DNA of 64,000 bases from the NCBI GenBank assembly GCA_003389215.1, contig QQVP01000055.1, positions 62,001-126,000 on the forward strand, in the 5' to 3' direction. Under the pieces are notes generated by a model. The model saw nothing but the letters and a program-made list of their open reading frames with translations. It was not told the DNA's origin and searched no databases. Positions 26,295-35,341 of this stretch are shown here, piece by piece. The translations under genes were made by a program, and so were the position numbers. The stretch comes from Planctomycetota bacterium. Lineage in GTDB: Bacteria > Planctomycetota > Planctomycetia > Pirellulales > UBA7805. The first letter of the stretch is position 1; each line of letters starts with the position of its first letter.

Positions 26295-27380
26295 ATGGCA
26301 GAACAAAGCGGCGAACGCACGCAAGACGCGACCCCGCACCGCCGGAAACAGGCCCGCGAACAAGGCCAGGTGGCCCGCTCGCAGGATCTCGGTTCGGCCG
26401 TCCTGCTGGTATGCGGCATCGGCGCGATCATGATGCTGGGCCCGATGCTGGCCAGCCCCATGGTCGCGCTGATGCGCGATCAACTCGGCGGCGAGGCCTG
26501 GCTGGTCATGGATCACGACATGGCGGTTCACCAGTGGTGGCGCATCTTGGCCATTGTTTCCTGGGCTCTGCTACCGCTCTTGGGACTGTTCGCTTTGTTG
26601 GCGTTCCTCTCACAGCTCTTTCAAGTCGGCTTCCTCTTCCTGCCCGACAAGGTGGCACCCGATCTGAGTCGGATCAATGTGCTGTCGGGCTTCCGCCGAC
26701 TCTTCTCGGTCACCAGCGCGGCCCGACTCGGCTTTGGTGTCTTCAAGGTACTCATCGTGGGGACGGTGGCGGGCGTCAGCGTTTACCTCGATAGCGAGCG
26801 GATCATGGAGATGATCGCGCTCGAGCTACCCCAGCTGACCCTCGAGTTGATCGACATCCTGCTGTGGACGGCGCTGAAGGTCGGCGCCGCGCTCTTGATT
26901 CTCGCCCTGTTGGACTACGCCTTCCAACGCTGGAAGCTGGAAGAAGACATCAAGATGACCACCCAAGAGGTTCGCGAGGAAATGAAAAACCTGCAGGGCG
27001 ATCCGCAGGTGGCCGCGCGGCGGCGGGCCGTGCAGCGACAGCTCGTGCTCAACCGGCTGGCTTCGGCGGTACCCCAGGCGGACGTCGTCGTCACAAACCC
27101 GACCGAGTTGGCCGTGGCGATCAAGTACGATGCCGAGACGATGTTGGCTCCGGTTGTCGTCGCCAAGGGTGCCGGACTGATCGCCCAGCGAATTCGTCGC
27201 CTGGCACTCGAACATGGCATTCCGATTATGGAACGCAAGCCGCTGGCCCAGGCGCTCTATCGCGAAGTCGACGTCAATCACCCCGTGCCCAGCCAGCAGT
27301 TTGCCGCGGTGGCCGAGGTGCTGGCCTACGTCTACCAGCTGCAAGGCAAGACTCTACCGACTCCGCCCCCGGCGGCCTAG
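26295..27380 (+). CDS. flhB: flagellar export switch protein FlhB, with NPTE instead of NPTH
   Basis: This 361-residue protein begins with the family start QSGERTQDATPHRRKQAREQ. Four membrane helices follow, then the cytoplasmic domain with MTTQEVREEMKNLQGDPQVA, RRRAVQRQL, and the cleavage region VVVTNPTELAVAIKYD near residue 268. In most FlhB proteins this is NPTH and the chain cuts itself between Asn and Pro to switch export specificity. Here His is Glu, although the scissile Asn-Pro is kept. The rest of the FlhB-C domain is intact (VVAKGAGLIAQRIRRLALEH, PIMERKPLAQALYREVDVNH). It is the last flagellar gene of the operon. Confidence 0.94.
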   Translation: MAEQSGERTQDATPHRRKQAREQGQVARSQDLGSAVLLVCGIGAIMMLGPMLASPMVALMRDQLGGEAWLVMDHDMAVHQWWRILAIVSWALLPLLGLFALLAFLSQLFQVGFLFLPDKVAPDLSRINVLSGFRRLFSVTSAARLGFGVFKVLIVGTVAGVSVYLDSERIMEMIALELPQLTLELIDILLWTALKVGAALLILALLDYAFQRWKLEEDIKMTTQEVREEMKNLQGDPQVAARRRAVQRQLVLNRLASAVPQADVVVTNPTELAVAIKYDAETMLAPVVVAKGAGLIAQRIRRLALEHGIPIMERKPLAQALYREVDVNHPVPSQQFAAVAEVLAYVYQLQGKTLPTPPPAA

Positions 27381-27412
27381 TCACTGACTGCCAAGCGCTC
27401 AAGCCAGCGGCG

Positions 27413-28609
27413 CTATGGCCCCGACTCGACGGCCGCCTCGTCATCGACCGCCGAACCCGCTGTCGGCATCGGCTCGTAGCCATAGCGTTGCATGAAGGGG
27501 CCGAGTCGTTGTTCGATTTCGGCGAGTCGCGCGTCGTCGAGCTGAAACACGTTCGTGCGATATTCCTTCAGACCGGCCACGTGCTCTTCGAAGTGGGGTC
27601 GAGCCGCGTCGTATTCTCCCAGTTCGAGCTCGTCGTAGACCCGCTGCAACTGGCCCAACGGGTCTTGGGCCAGGTCCTCGTAGCGCACTTCGCAAAGCGA
27701 GCCGCTGGGAACTTTGTCGCGATCGCGCTGATAGGCGGCGTCCATGCGCTCGAAGCAGGTGAAGACATACTCTTCCAAGCCTTCGTGACGAGCCAGTTGC
27801 AAGGCCTGCGATTCGTAGAGTGACTTCCACAGTCGCACCGTCGAAGGGAAGACCGACCGCGGGTCGCGGGCCATATAGATGAACTTCGCGCCGGGGAACA
27901 TCTCGGCGAGCACGGCCAGTCGGCCGGTGTGCGTGGGCGACTTGAGCACGATTCGCCGCGAATCGCGAATCTGTACCCGGCAAAGGAATTCCTGCAGCGC
28001 TGCCTTCCAAGCTTCGAGATCGGCCGCCGACACGCCCTCGAAGTCGAGATAGTCGCAGGCGACCGGGGGATGATTCGGAAAGGCCATCGTCAAGTAGGGC
28101 GACGGCACTCCCATATTCATCAGCGCGAATTCATCCTCCTGCGGTCGTTGAAAGCCGGCGGCCATGTTGTCCATGGGTCGCTGCGAGGGAAGGAAAAACC
28201 CGAGATACTTGGAAATGAAGTCGCCGCAGTGCAGGAACTGATTCGGCAACATGCAGTCAATGGTCCGCGGAAAACCATGACGCGGGTCGAGCACCAACAG
28301 TTCGTGCAAGAAGGTGGTGCCGCTGCGCCAGTGCCCGACGATGAAGATCGGCGGCTGCGTGACCTGCGCCTCGCGCAGTTCGCGTCGATACCAGGCATTT
28401 TCCCAGTGACGGGCGAACGAGTTCACCGCGGCAAACGTCGAAGCTCCGAACGCCAAACCCCAGCGGGCCGGATGGATCCGAAAGCGATTGCGAGCCAACA
28501 ACGACCACCACGTCGACGAACACATGCCGTGCCAGAATCGCGGCGAATACCAATGAAAGACGTTCGGCTTCGCTTCCTTAGTCGGTGTCGATTCGCTCGC
28601 GGAAGTCAT
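27413..28609 (-). CDS. sulfotransferase family protein
   Basis: This is a 398-residue protein. It has the 5'-phosphosulfate-binding loop IFIVGHWRSGTTFLHELL (near 88-105) and the 3'-phosphate motif KFIYMARDPRSVFPS near 235-250, the two sites that bind the PAPS donor. HTGRLAVLAEMFPGAKF and YEDLAQDPLGQLQRVYDEL are further family patterns. No signal peptide is present, and an N-terminal hydrophobic patch is too weak to be a clear anchor. The acceptor (glycan, lipid or protein) cannot be predicted. It converges on flhB with 32 bp between stops and is divergent from polA. A GTG lies directly before the chosen ATG. Confidence 0.88.
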   Translation of the reverse strand: MTSASESTPTKEAKPNVFHWYSPRFWHGMCSSTWWSLLARNRFRIHPARWGLAFGASTFAAVNSFARHWENAWYRRELREAQVTQPPIFIVGHWRSGTTFLHELLVLDPRHGFPRTIDCMLPNQFLHCGDFISKYLGFFLPSQRPMDNMAAGFQRPQEDEFALMNMGVPSPYLTMAFPNHPPVACDYLDFEGVSAADLEAWKAALQEFLCRVQIRDSRRIVLKSPTHTGRLAVLAEMFPGAKFIYMARDPRSVFPSTVRLWKSLYESQALQLARHEGLEEYVFTCFERMDAAYQRDRDKVPSGSLCEVRYEDLAQDPLGQLQRVYDELELGEYDAARPHFEEHVAGLKEYRTNVFQLDDARLAEIEQRLGPFMQRYGYEPMPTAGSAVDDEAAVESGP

Positions 28610-28708
28610 CACGGGACGGCAGTGGGGAGTAGAGAGCAGGGCGGCAAGGAACGAGCGAAGGACTCATCGTAGCGGCTGTTTCCGCCGGGGGGCAACCGTG
28701 GCATCTGC

Positions 28709-28736
28709 TTGACACCCGAATTGGCCGCAATCTACC
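28709..28736 (+). promoter_or_regulatory. possible sigma-70 promoter of polA
   Basis: TTGACA (28709-28714, exact consensus) is followed after 16 bp by TCTACC (28731-28736, three of six). Transcription would begin near 28743, after the first in-frame ATG of polA at 28737, which is a reason to favour the ATG at 28779. The weak -10 keeps confidence low. Confidence 0.35.
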
Positions 28737-28778
28737 ATGACGCACCCGCTCCTCTTGGTCGACCTCCCACGTGCCGCC

Positions 28779-31679
28779 ATGTCCGCGCGCTCCCGCCAAG
28801 CCTCATTCGACGGGTTTTCGGATTCCCCCGAGGAGGACATCGCCGCCGCGAAGGAGCCATCGAAAGCGGGCTCACAGCAAGTCTCGGCACAGGGAAGAAA
28901 CCGGCCGAGTCGCGATCCAAAGCGCCAGAGTCGCGATCCAAAGCAATCCTCGACGGATGACGGCGATGCCAATGAGCTCGCGGGCAAGACCGTCTACGTC
29001 GTTGATTCGCACTCGTTGATCTTTCAGGTCTTTCACGCCCTGCCGGAGATGACGAGTCCCCGCGGTGAGCCGGTCTCCGCCATTTTCGGATTCGTACGCG
29101 ACATCTTCTATCTGCTGGAGAGCAAGCACCCCGACTATCTGATCTGCGCTTACGACCTGCCGGGCGAGACGTTCCGACACGCGATCTATCCCAAGTACAA
29201 GGCGGACCGCGGCGAAATGCCGGACGAGCTACGGCCGCAGATTCCCGCCATCGCCGAGGTGATGACCGCGCTCGGCGTGCCGGTGATCAGCTATCCCGAT
29301 CACGAAGCGGACGACGTTCTCGCCACCATCGCCCGTCAATGCGCCGCGGCCGGTGCCAACTGCCTCTTGGTCACCGGCGACAAGGATTGCCGACAACTGA
29401 TCAGCGATCGCGTTCAGATCTACAACGTGCGCAAAGATTTCGTCTACGGCGCGGCCGAGCTCGCTGCTGACTGGGGAATTCGACCCGATCAGGTGGTCGA
29501 TTTTCAGGCCCTCGTGGGCGACTCGGTCGACAACATCCCGGGCGTGCCGCTGATCGGACCGAAGATCGCCGGCGAGCTGATCCAGAAGTACGGCGACCTG
29601 GACACGATCTTTGCCCATGTCGACGAGGTGGCCGGCAAGAAGCGCCAACAGAACCTCCGCGAGAATCGCGACGTGGCCCTGATGTGTCGGGAACTGGTGC
29701 GGCTTATGCCCGACCTGCCGTTGGAGGTTGACTGGTCGGCCGCCCGCGTCGGCGGCATCGATGCGTCGGCGGCGCTCGAGCTGTTCACGCAGTTCGGCTT
29801 TCACAGCTTGGGCGATCGTCTGGCGGCGCTCGACACCGGCGCCGCGCCGGCAAACTGGCAGGCCGACTATCGCGCCGTGACGAAGCAGCGCGATCTCGAC
29901 GCCCTGATCAAGCGTGTGCGCAAGGCGGGCTGCATGTCCTTCGACCTGGAGACCCGCTGCACGATTCCGCACGGCTCGGCAACGTGGCCACGCTGGGCGG
30001 ATATCGTCGGATACGCCGTGGCCGTGGCCGAGGGTGAAGCTTACTACATTCCGGTTCATCTTCCGCCGGACGAATCGTGTCTCGACGCCGACGACGTCCG
30101 CGAGGCACTCCGCCCGCTGCTCGAAGATGCGTCGCTGACCAAGCTCGGACAGAACTTGAAGTACGAGCAAGTCGTGCTCCGCACCGCCGGTGTCGAACTG
30201 GCGGGCGTCGACTTCGACACGATGTTGGCCAGCTACTTGCTCGAGGCGGGCGAGCGCAGCCACAGCCTCGACGAACTGGCCAAGCGCTATCTGAACCACA
30301 CGAACACCAAGATCAGCGAACTCATCGGGACGGGCAAGAACCAGAAATCGATGGACGAGGTGCCGCTAGCCGACATCACCGCCTACGCCGGCGAGGACGC
30401 CGACGTCCCGCTCCGGCTCAAGCCTCTGTTGGACGACAAGCTTCGCGAGGCCGAGCTCGTCGACCTGTTTCGCGAGCTCGAGATGCCTCTGATTGAGGTG
30501 CTCGCGGAACTCGAGTTCAACGGCATCCGCGTCGACATCGCGCGCCTTGCCGAGCTCAGCGCCGTGTACGGTGAGCGGATTGACGCGCTGGAGGCGGAGA
30601 TCTACGAACTGGCAGGACATCCTTTCAACATTGCCTCACCCAAGCAGTTGGCCCAGGTGCTGTTCCAAGAGCAGGGACTGCCGGTGATCAAGAAGACGAA
30701 GACGGGAGCCAGCACCGACGCGGGCGTGCTCGAACAGCTCGCCCGCGAACATCCGTTGCCGGCCAAGATCATCGAGTATCGTCAGTTCGCAAAACTGAAG
30801 AGCACCTACGTCGACGCGCTGCCGAACATGGTGCATCCCGATACGGGGCGGGTACACACCTCGCTCAATCAGGTCGTCGCCGCCACCGGTCGACTCAGTT
30901 CAAACGATCCCAATCTGCAGAACATTCCCGTGCGCAGCGAGCGCGGTCGCGAGATTCGCTCGGCGTTTCTGCCCGGCTACGACGGCTGGAAGCTGCTGGC
31001 GGCCGACTACTCGCAAATCGAGCTCCGCGTGTTGGCTCATTTCTCGGGCGACGAGGTCTTAATCGAGGCCTTTGCCCGCGACGAGGACATTCATGCCCTG
31101 GTGGCCAGCCAGATCCACGACGTCCCGCTCGACGAGGTCAGCTCCGATCAGCGTCGTAGCGCCAAAGCGGTCAACTTTGGCGTGATCTACGGCCAAAGCC
31201 CCTTCGGCCTGGCCAAAGCGCTGGACATCGATCAGGACGAGGCGGCCGCGTTCATCGACGCCTACTTCGCTCGTTACCCGCGCGTCGACGAGTTTCTCCG
31301 CGAGGTGCTCGATCGATGTCGGGCGGACGGTTACGTGAAGACGATTTCCGGACGGCGGCGACAAGTTACCGGCATTCGCGCCGACACCAGCGGCCGGCAA
31401 CGCACCTTGCCCGAGCGAACCGCGATCAATACCGTGATTCAGGGTTCGGCAGCCGACCTGATCAAACGGGCCATGATCACGCTCTACCGGCGTCTTCGTG
31501 ACGACCAGCTCGACTCACGTATGCTGCTGCAGGTGCACGATGAGTTGATCTTCGAAGTGCCGCCGCACGAACTCGACGCCATGCAGCAGATCGTGCCGGA
31601 AGAGATGGGCGCCGCAGGCGAGCTGATCGTGCCGCTGAAGGTCGACGTCAGCGTCGGCGACAATTGGGCCGAACTGTAA
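28779..31679 (+). CDS. polA: DNA polymerase I
   Basis: This 966-residue protein (980 if the ATG at 28737 is used) has three domains. The 5'-nuclease at about 55-330 shows YVVDSHSLIFQVFHAL, HEADDVLATIARQC and GDSVDNIPGVPLIGPKIAGE. The 3'-5' exonuclease at about 375-560 shows FDLETR, GQNLKYEQVVL and YAGEDADVPLRL. The polymerase at about 600-966 has motif A DYSQIELRVLAH, motif B RRSAKAVNFGVIYG and motif C VHDELIFEVP. It fills repair gaps and removes Okazaki primers. Exo motif II carries Glu where E. coli has Asp424. The N-terminal 50 residues are a Ser/Arg/Lys-rich tail containing a duplicated SRDPK unit. polA is followed after 26 bp by coaE. Confidence 0.95.
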   Translation: MSARSRQASFDGFSDSPEEDIAAAKEPSKAGSQQVSAQGRNRPSRDPKRQSRDPKQSSTDDGDANELAGKTVYVVDSHSLIFQVFHALPEMTSPRGEPVSAIFGFVRDIFYLLESKHPDYLICAYDLPGETFRHAIYPKYKADRGEMPDELRPQIPAIAEVMTALGVPVISYPDHEADDVLATIARQCAAAGANCLLVTGDKDCRQLISDRVQIYNVRKDFVYGAAELAADWGIRPDQVVDFQALVGDSVDNIPGVPLIGPKIAGELIQKYGDLDTIFAHVDEVAGKKRQQNLRENRDVALMCRELVRLMPDLPLEVDWSAARVGGIDASAALELFTQFGFHSLGDRLAALDTGAAPANWQADYRAVTKQRDLDALIKRVRKAGCMSFDLETRCTIPHGSATWPRWADIVGYAVAVAEGEAYYIPVHLPPDESCLDADDVREALRPLLEDASLTKLGQNLKYEQVVLRTAGVELAGVDFDTMLASYLLEAGERSHSLDELAKRYLNHTNTKISELIGTGKNQKSMDEVPLADITAYAGEDADVPLRLKPLLDDKLREAELVDLFRELEMPLIEVLAELEFNGIRVDIARLAELSAVYGERIDALEAEIYELAGHPFNIASPKQLAQVLFQEQGLPVIKKTKTGASTDAGVLEQLAREHPLPAKIIEYRQFAKLKSTYVDALPNMVHPDTGRVHTSLNQVVAATGRLSSNDPNLQNIPVRSERGREIRSAFLPGYDGWKLLAADYSQIELRVLAHFSGDEVLIEAFARDEDIHALVASQIHDVPLDEVSSDQRRSAKAVNFGVIYGQSPFGLAKALDIDQDEAAAFIDAYFARYPRVDEFLREVLDRCRADGYVKTISGRRRQVTGIRADTSGRQRTLPERTAINTVIQGSAADLIKRAMITLYRRLRDDQLDSRMLLQVHDELIFEVPPHELDAMQQIVPEEMGAAGELIVPLKVDVSVGDNWAEL
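28908..28945. repeat. 21-bp in-frame duplication in the polA N-terminal tail
   Basis: AGTCGCGATCCAAAGCGCCAG (28908-28928) is followed by a second copy of its first 17 bases (28929-28945). It encodes Ser-Arg-Asp-Pro-Lys twice in the disordered N-terminal extension of DNA polymerase I. The reading frame is kept. Confidence 0.85.
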
Positions 31680-31705
31680 CCAGACGACGGTAGCGAGAAG
31701 CCGAG

Positions 31706-32320
31706 ATGAAGGTGATCGGACTCCTGGGCGGCGTGGCCAGCGGCAAGAGTTTTGTCGCGGAGTGCTTCCGTGAACTCGGGGCCGCGACGCTCGATGGCGA
31801 CCAGCTCGGCCACGAGGTACTTCGCCTGGCGGAGGTCAAAGCGGCGGCACGACAGCGCTGGGGCGAGCGCATTTTCGGGGCGGATGGCGAGATCGATCGC
31901 GGCCGGCTTTCGCGGGTCGTCTTCCCGGCTGGCGAATCTGCCAGCGATGAACTAGACTATCTGGAGTCGCTCACCCACGACCGCATTGGGCAGCGTCTGG
32001 CCGCGGAGATCGATGAGTTGCGAGCCACGGGCAAGACACCGGCCGTTGTCATCGACGCGGCACTGCTGCTGAAGGCGGGCTGGGATCACCTCTGCGACGA
32101 AGTGATCTTCGTCGACGTGCCGGAAGGGAAACGGCGTCGCCGTGCCGAGCATCGCGGCTGGCAGGAGGGCGAATTCGCACGCCGCGAGCAGGCACAGCTT
32201 CCGCTGGCAGCAAAACGCCAGCGGGCCTCTGCGGTCGTCGACAACGGCGGCAGCCGCGAGGCGACGCGGCAGCAGGTGCAAAGCTACTGGGCGAATCGCG
32301 TACTAGGCGGCGAAACCTGA
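31706..32320 (+). CDS. coaE: dephospho-CoA kinase
   Basis: This 204-residue P-loop kinase has Walker A GLLGGVASGKSFVAE, the substrate region LDGDQLGHEVLR, and DAALLLKAGWDHLCDEVIFV. The lid LREQAQLPLAAKRQRASAVV (read here as REQAQLPLAAKR) and the terminal VVDNGGSREAT complete it. It phosphorylates the 3'-hydroxyl of dephospho-CoA, the last step of coenzyme A synthesis. It follows polA by 26 bp, probably in the same transcript. Confidence 0.9.
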   Translation: MKVIGLLGGVASGKSFVAECFRELGAATLDGDQLGHEVLRLAEVKAAARQRWGERIFGADGEIDRGRLSRVVFPAGESASDELDYLESLTHDRIGQRLAAEIDELRATGKTPAVVIDAALLLKAGWDHLCDEVIFVDVPEGKRRRRAEHRGWQEGEFARREQAQLPLAAKRQRASAVVDNGGSREATRQQVQSYWANRVLGGET

Positions 32321-32614
32321 AAAAAAGCAAATCCACTTGAATTCCCGGAATGATTGGGGCAGGATGTAGGGGAATGGAATCGGAACCACGTCACCTCGGT
32401 CGCGTGGCAACAGGGAAGTTGGCGAGCCTCCTCTTTCAATTCCCCGCCGTAGGCTTCGCCCCTTTTTGATGCAGCCATTCCAGCGCCCATCGCGCGCACG
32501 ATACGCGTCCGTTTTCAATTCGTTTCTTCCTTCGTCTGTCGGCAAATTGGCAACCTTCCGTCGGCGCCCTCCGTGCGCTGACAATCAACTCACGTCGAGT
32601 GGGAGCATTTCGTC

Positions 32615-34075
32615 ATGGCGCAGACCAAATCGTCCAAGTTCAAGGCCAGGGTGGGCAGTCAACCTGGCCGACCGGCCATCACCGGTTCGGTGTTGACGAA
32701 CGACACCGCGGAAACGACCGGAGATGAGCCCCTGTCTCTGGCGGAGGAAATCGCCGCCGAGGCGGATCGAATCGGCGACGAGCCGTCCGATCGCTACGAG
32801 CAAATCAAGCAGGGCGACATTCACATCGCCGAACTGCAGCGGATGACCATGCCGCAGCTCCTCGACCAGGCACGGGCCGAGAACCTCACCGACCTGAACG
32901 GCCTGAAGAAGCAGGACCTGATCTTCAAGATCCTCAAGGAGCGGGTCAAACTCAACGGGCTGATGTACGGAGAGGGGACGCTGGAGATCCTGCCCGACGG
33001 CTTCGGGTTCCTGCGGAGTCCCGACTACCACTACCTCTCGTGCCCCGACGACATCTATGTCTCGCCCAGTCAGATTCGCCGATTCGGTCTGCGGACGGGA
33101 GTAACCGTCTCCGGCCAGATTCGTCCGCCCAAGGAAAACGAACGCTACTTCGCCCTGTTGCGTGTCGAGGCGATCAATTACGAGGACCCCGCCAAGCTGG
33201 CCGACACGGTCTGCTTCGACGACCTGACGCCGCTGCACCCCGACCAACGCATCGTCTTCGAAACCACCGCCGATCAGACAGAAATGCGGGTCGTCGACCT
33301 CATCGCCCCGGTCGGCTTTGGCCAGCGGGGACTGATCGTCAGTCCGCCCCGCGCGGGCAAGACGATCCTGCTGCAGAAGATGGCCCAGGCGGTGCTCGAC
33401 AACTATCCCGACTGCTACGTCATCATGCTGCTGATCGACGAGCGTCCCGAGGAAGTCACCGACATGGAGCGTCAGGTGAAGCGGAGCAACTGCGAGGTGA
33501 TCAGCAGTACCTTCGACGAGCCGGCCGCCCGCCACGTGCAGGTTTCGGAAATGGTGTTGGAGAAGGCCAAGCAGATGGTCGAGTTTGGTCGCGACGTAGT
33601 GATCTTTCTCGACTCGATCACGCGGCTGGCCCGCGCGTGGAACTCGGAGTGCCCCAATAGCGGCAAGATACTCTCCGGCGGTATCGATGCCAACGCCATG
33701 CAGCGACCCAAACGATTCTTCGGCTCGGCCCGCAAGGTCGAGGAGGGGGGCTCGCTGACCATTTTGGCCACCGCGCTCATCGACACCGGCAGCAAGATGG
33801 ACGAGGTTATCTTCGAAGAGTTCAAGGGCACCGGCAATCTGGAGGTCGTGCTCGATCGCCGGCTGGTCGATAAGCGCATTTGGCCCGCCATCGACATCAA
33901 CGCCAGCGGCACCCGTCGCGAAGAAATGATCATGGATCCGGAGGAGCATCGGCGGGTTTGCATCTTGCGCCGCGTGCTCAGCGAAATGAACGGCCCCGAC
34001 GCGATGGAATTGCTAATCAACCGCCTCGGCAAGACACAAAACAACGCCGAATTCCTTATGAGCATGAAGTCGTAA
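32615..34075 (+). CDS. rho: transcription termination factor Rho
   Basis: This is a 486-residue protein. An N-terminal extension of about 65 residues precedes the Rho-N helices ([36 protein letters not shown]) and the cold-shock-like RNA-binding domain ([40 protein letters not shown]). The RecA-type motor has Walker [31 protein letters not shown], Walker [19 protein letters not shown] and the Q/R-loop region. Rho translocates on RNA and terminates transcription. The 294-bp upstream gap shows no clear promoter. Confidence 0.96.
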   Translation: MAQTKSSKFKARVGSQPGRPAITGSVLTNDTAETTGDEPLSLAEEIAAEADRIGDEPSDRYEQIKQGDIHIAELQRMTMPQLLDQARAENLTDLNGLKKQDLIFKILKERVKLNGLMYGEGTLEILPDGFGFLRSPDYHYLSCPDDIYVSPSQIRRFGLRTGVTVSGQIRPPKENERYFALLRVEAINYEDPAKLADTVCFDDLTPLHPDQRIVFETTADQTEMRVVDLIAPVGFGQRGLIVSPPRAGKTILLQKMAQAVLDNYPDCYVIMLLIDERPEEVTDMERQVKRSNCEVISSTFDEPAARHVQVSEMVLEKAKQMVEFGRDVVIFLDSITRLARAWNSECPNSGKILSGGIDANAMQRPKRFFGSARKVEEGGSLTILATALIDTGSKMDEVIFEEFKGTGNLEVVLDRRLVDKRIWPAIDINASGTRREEMIMDPEEHRRVCILRRVLSEMNGPDAMELLINRLGKTQNNAEFLMSMKS

Positions 34076-34139
34076 CCCCCGCGGTGAATCGCGTTGCGAC
34101 ATTCCTGGGCCCAGCCGGTCACGCCAATCTGTCAACAAC

Positions 34140-34619
34140 ATGCCACACGTACACGAAGGATCGCAAACAGCGGGCAACGGCCAGTTCGCGATCGTGGTGG
34201 CCCGCTACAACGAGTCGATCACCAACGGCTTGCTCAGCGGCGCCCTCTCCACGCTGACGGCCGCAGGCGTCGAGGACGAGAAGATCGACGTCGTGTGGGT
34301 ACCGGGCGCCTTCGAGATTCCCCTGATTGCCCACAAAATTGCCTGCACCGGCGATTACGCCGCGGTGCTCTGCCTGGGAGCCGTGATCCGGGGAGCAACG
34401 ACCCACGACCAGCACATCAATCGTGCGGTCAGCCTGGGGATTGTCGAATCGTCGCTTTCTTCCGGGGTGCCGGTGCTGTTCGGTGTTCTTACTTGCGACT
34501 CTCTGGAGCAGGCCCTCGAGCGCAGCGGCGAAGGCGAACACAACAAGGGAGCCGAATGTGCCCGCTCGGCACTGGAAATGGCCAGCCTGCTTGAGAAGCT
34601 CGCGCCGAAAAACGAATAA
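34140..34619 (+). CDS. ribH: 6,7-dimethyl-8-ribityllumazine synthase
   Basis: This 159-residue protein has the lumazine synthase pattern FAIVVARYNESITNGLLSGA, VWVPGAFEIPLIAHKI, GAVIRGATTHDQHINRAVSL and PVLFGVLTCDSLEQALERSG, closing with NKGAECARSALEMASLL. It condenses the ribityl-aminouracil with dihydroxybutanone phosphate in riboflavin synthesis and usually forms 60-subunit shells or pentamers. It stands next to nusB, a common arrangement. Confidence 0.93.
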   Translation: MPHVHEGSQTAGNGQFAIVVARYNESITNGLLSGALSTLTAAGVEDEKIDVVWVPGAFEIPLIAHKIACTGDYAAVLCLGAVIRGATTHDQHINRAVSLGIVESSLSSGVPVLFGVLTCDSLEQALERSGEGEHNKGAECARSALEMASLLEKLAPKNE

Positions 34620-34684
34620 GCATCGCTTGGGGCAACCCGGCTCCAGATCGGACGCACCACGCGGTCTCGCCTTTTGCACGCTTG

Positions 34685-34693
34685 TGGTAGAAT
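34685..34693 (+). promoter_or_regulatory. possible extended -10 promoter before nusB
   Basis: TGGTAGAAT at 34685-34693 is a TGn-extended -10 with TAGAAT. No good -35 is present at 17 bp. It would start transcription near 34700, about 80 nt before nusB. Confidence 0.3.
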
Positions 34694-34779
34694 AGGGCTG
34701 TCTTCGGGTTGCACAAACTTTGGGGCTGGCGCGCCGGCATTTGCGCGTTGACCAGTGCCCCACCACGCCGAGTAAATGC

Positions 34780-35190
34780 ATGTCACGACGCAGCCGTTCG
34801 CGCGAGTTCGCCTTGCAGATTCTCTACCAGGACGACGTCAATCCTGGTGAAGATCTCGTCGTCGCCGAACCGTATCTGCGATCGCGATTGAACAAGGACG
34901 ATCTCTTGGAATTCTCGCTCTCGCTGGTCTCCGGCGTCCGGCGAAATCGCGAGGAGCTAGACGAGTTGCTCAATCGCGTGGCGGAGAACTGGACGCTGCA
35001 GCGGATGGCGGTCACCGATCGCAACGTATTGCGGATCGGGGCCTACGAGATTCTCTACACCACCACGCCGGTGCGCGTCGTCTTGAACGAGGCGGTCGAA
35101 CTGGCCAAACGCTTCGGCAGCCGCCAAAGCGCCCAATTCGTCAACGGGGTTCTCGACCGCGTGCTCAGCGAGTGCGGTCGTCAGGAGTAA
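34780..35190 (+). CDS. nusB: transcription antitermination factor NusB
   Basis: This is a 136-residue protein from ATG 34780 (MSRRSRSREFALQILYQDDV). It is all-helical with the family segments LVSGVRRNREELDELLNRVA, NWTLQRMAVTDRNVLRIGAY and EILYTTTPVRVVLNEAVELA, ending with KRFGSRQSAQFVNGVLDRVL. NusB with S10 binds boxA RNA in rRNA antitermination. An upstream in-frame start would add 20 residues without similarity. Confidence 0.94.
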   Translation: MSRRSRSREFALQILYQDDVNPGEDLVVAEPYLRSRLNKDDLLEFSLSLVSGVRRNREELDELLNRVAENWTLQRMAVTDRNVLRIGAYEILYTTTPVRVVLNEAVELAKRFGSRQSAQFVNGVLDRVLSECGRQE

Positions 35191-35341
35191 GGTTCTCTGA
35201 CGGTGGGCGTCGGGCCGGCCAGCTCGGCGGACGAGCCCGCCTTGGTGCCGCACCCCGGCTGGCGATATCATGGCCTGCCGACGTGCGGCGACGTGTGCCG
35301 CGCCGTTTCCTTTCCGCAACCCCCAGGCATCGAGCAACGAC

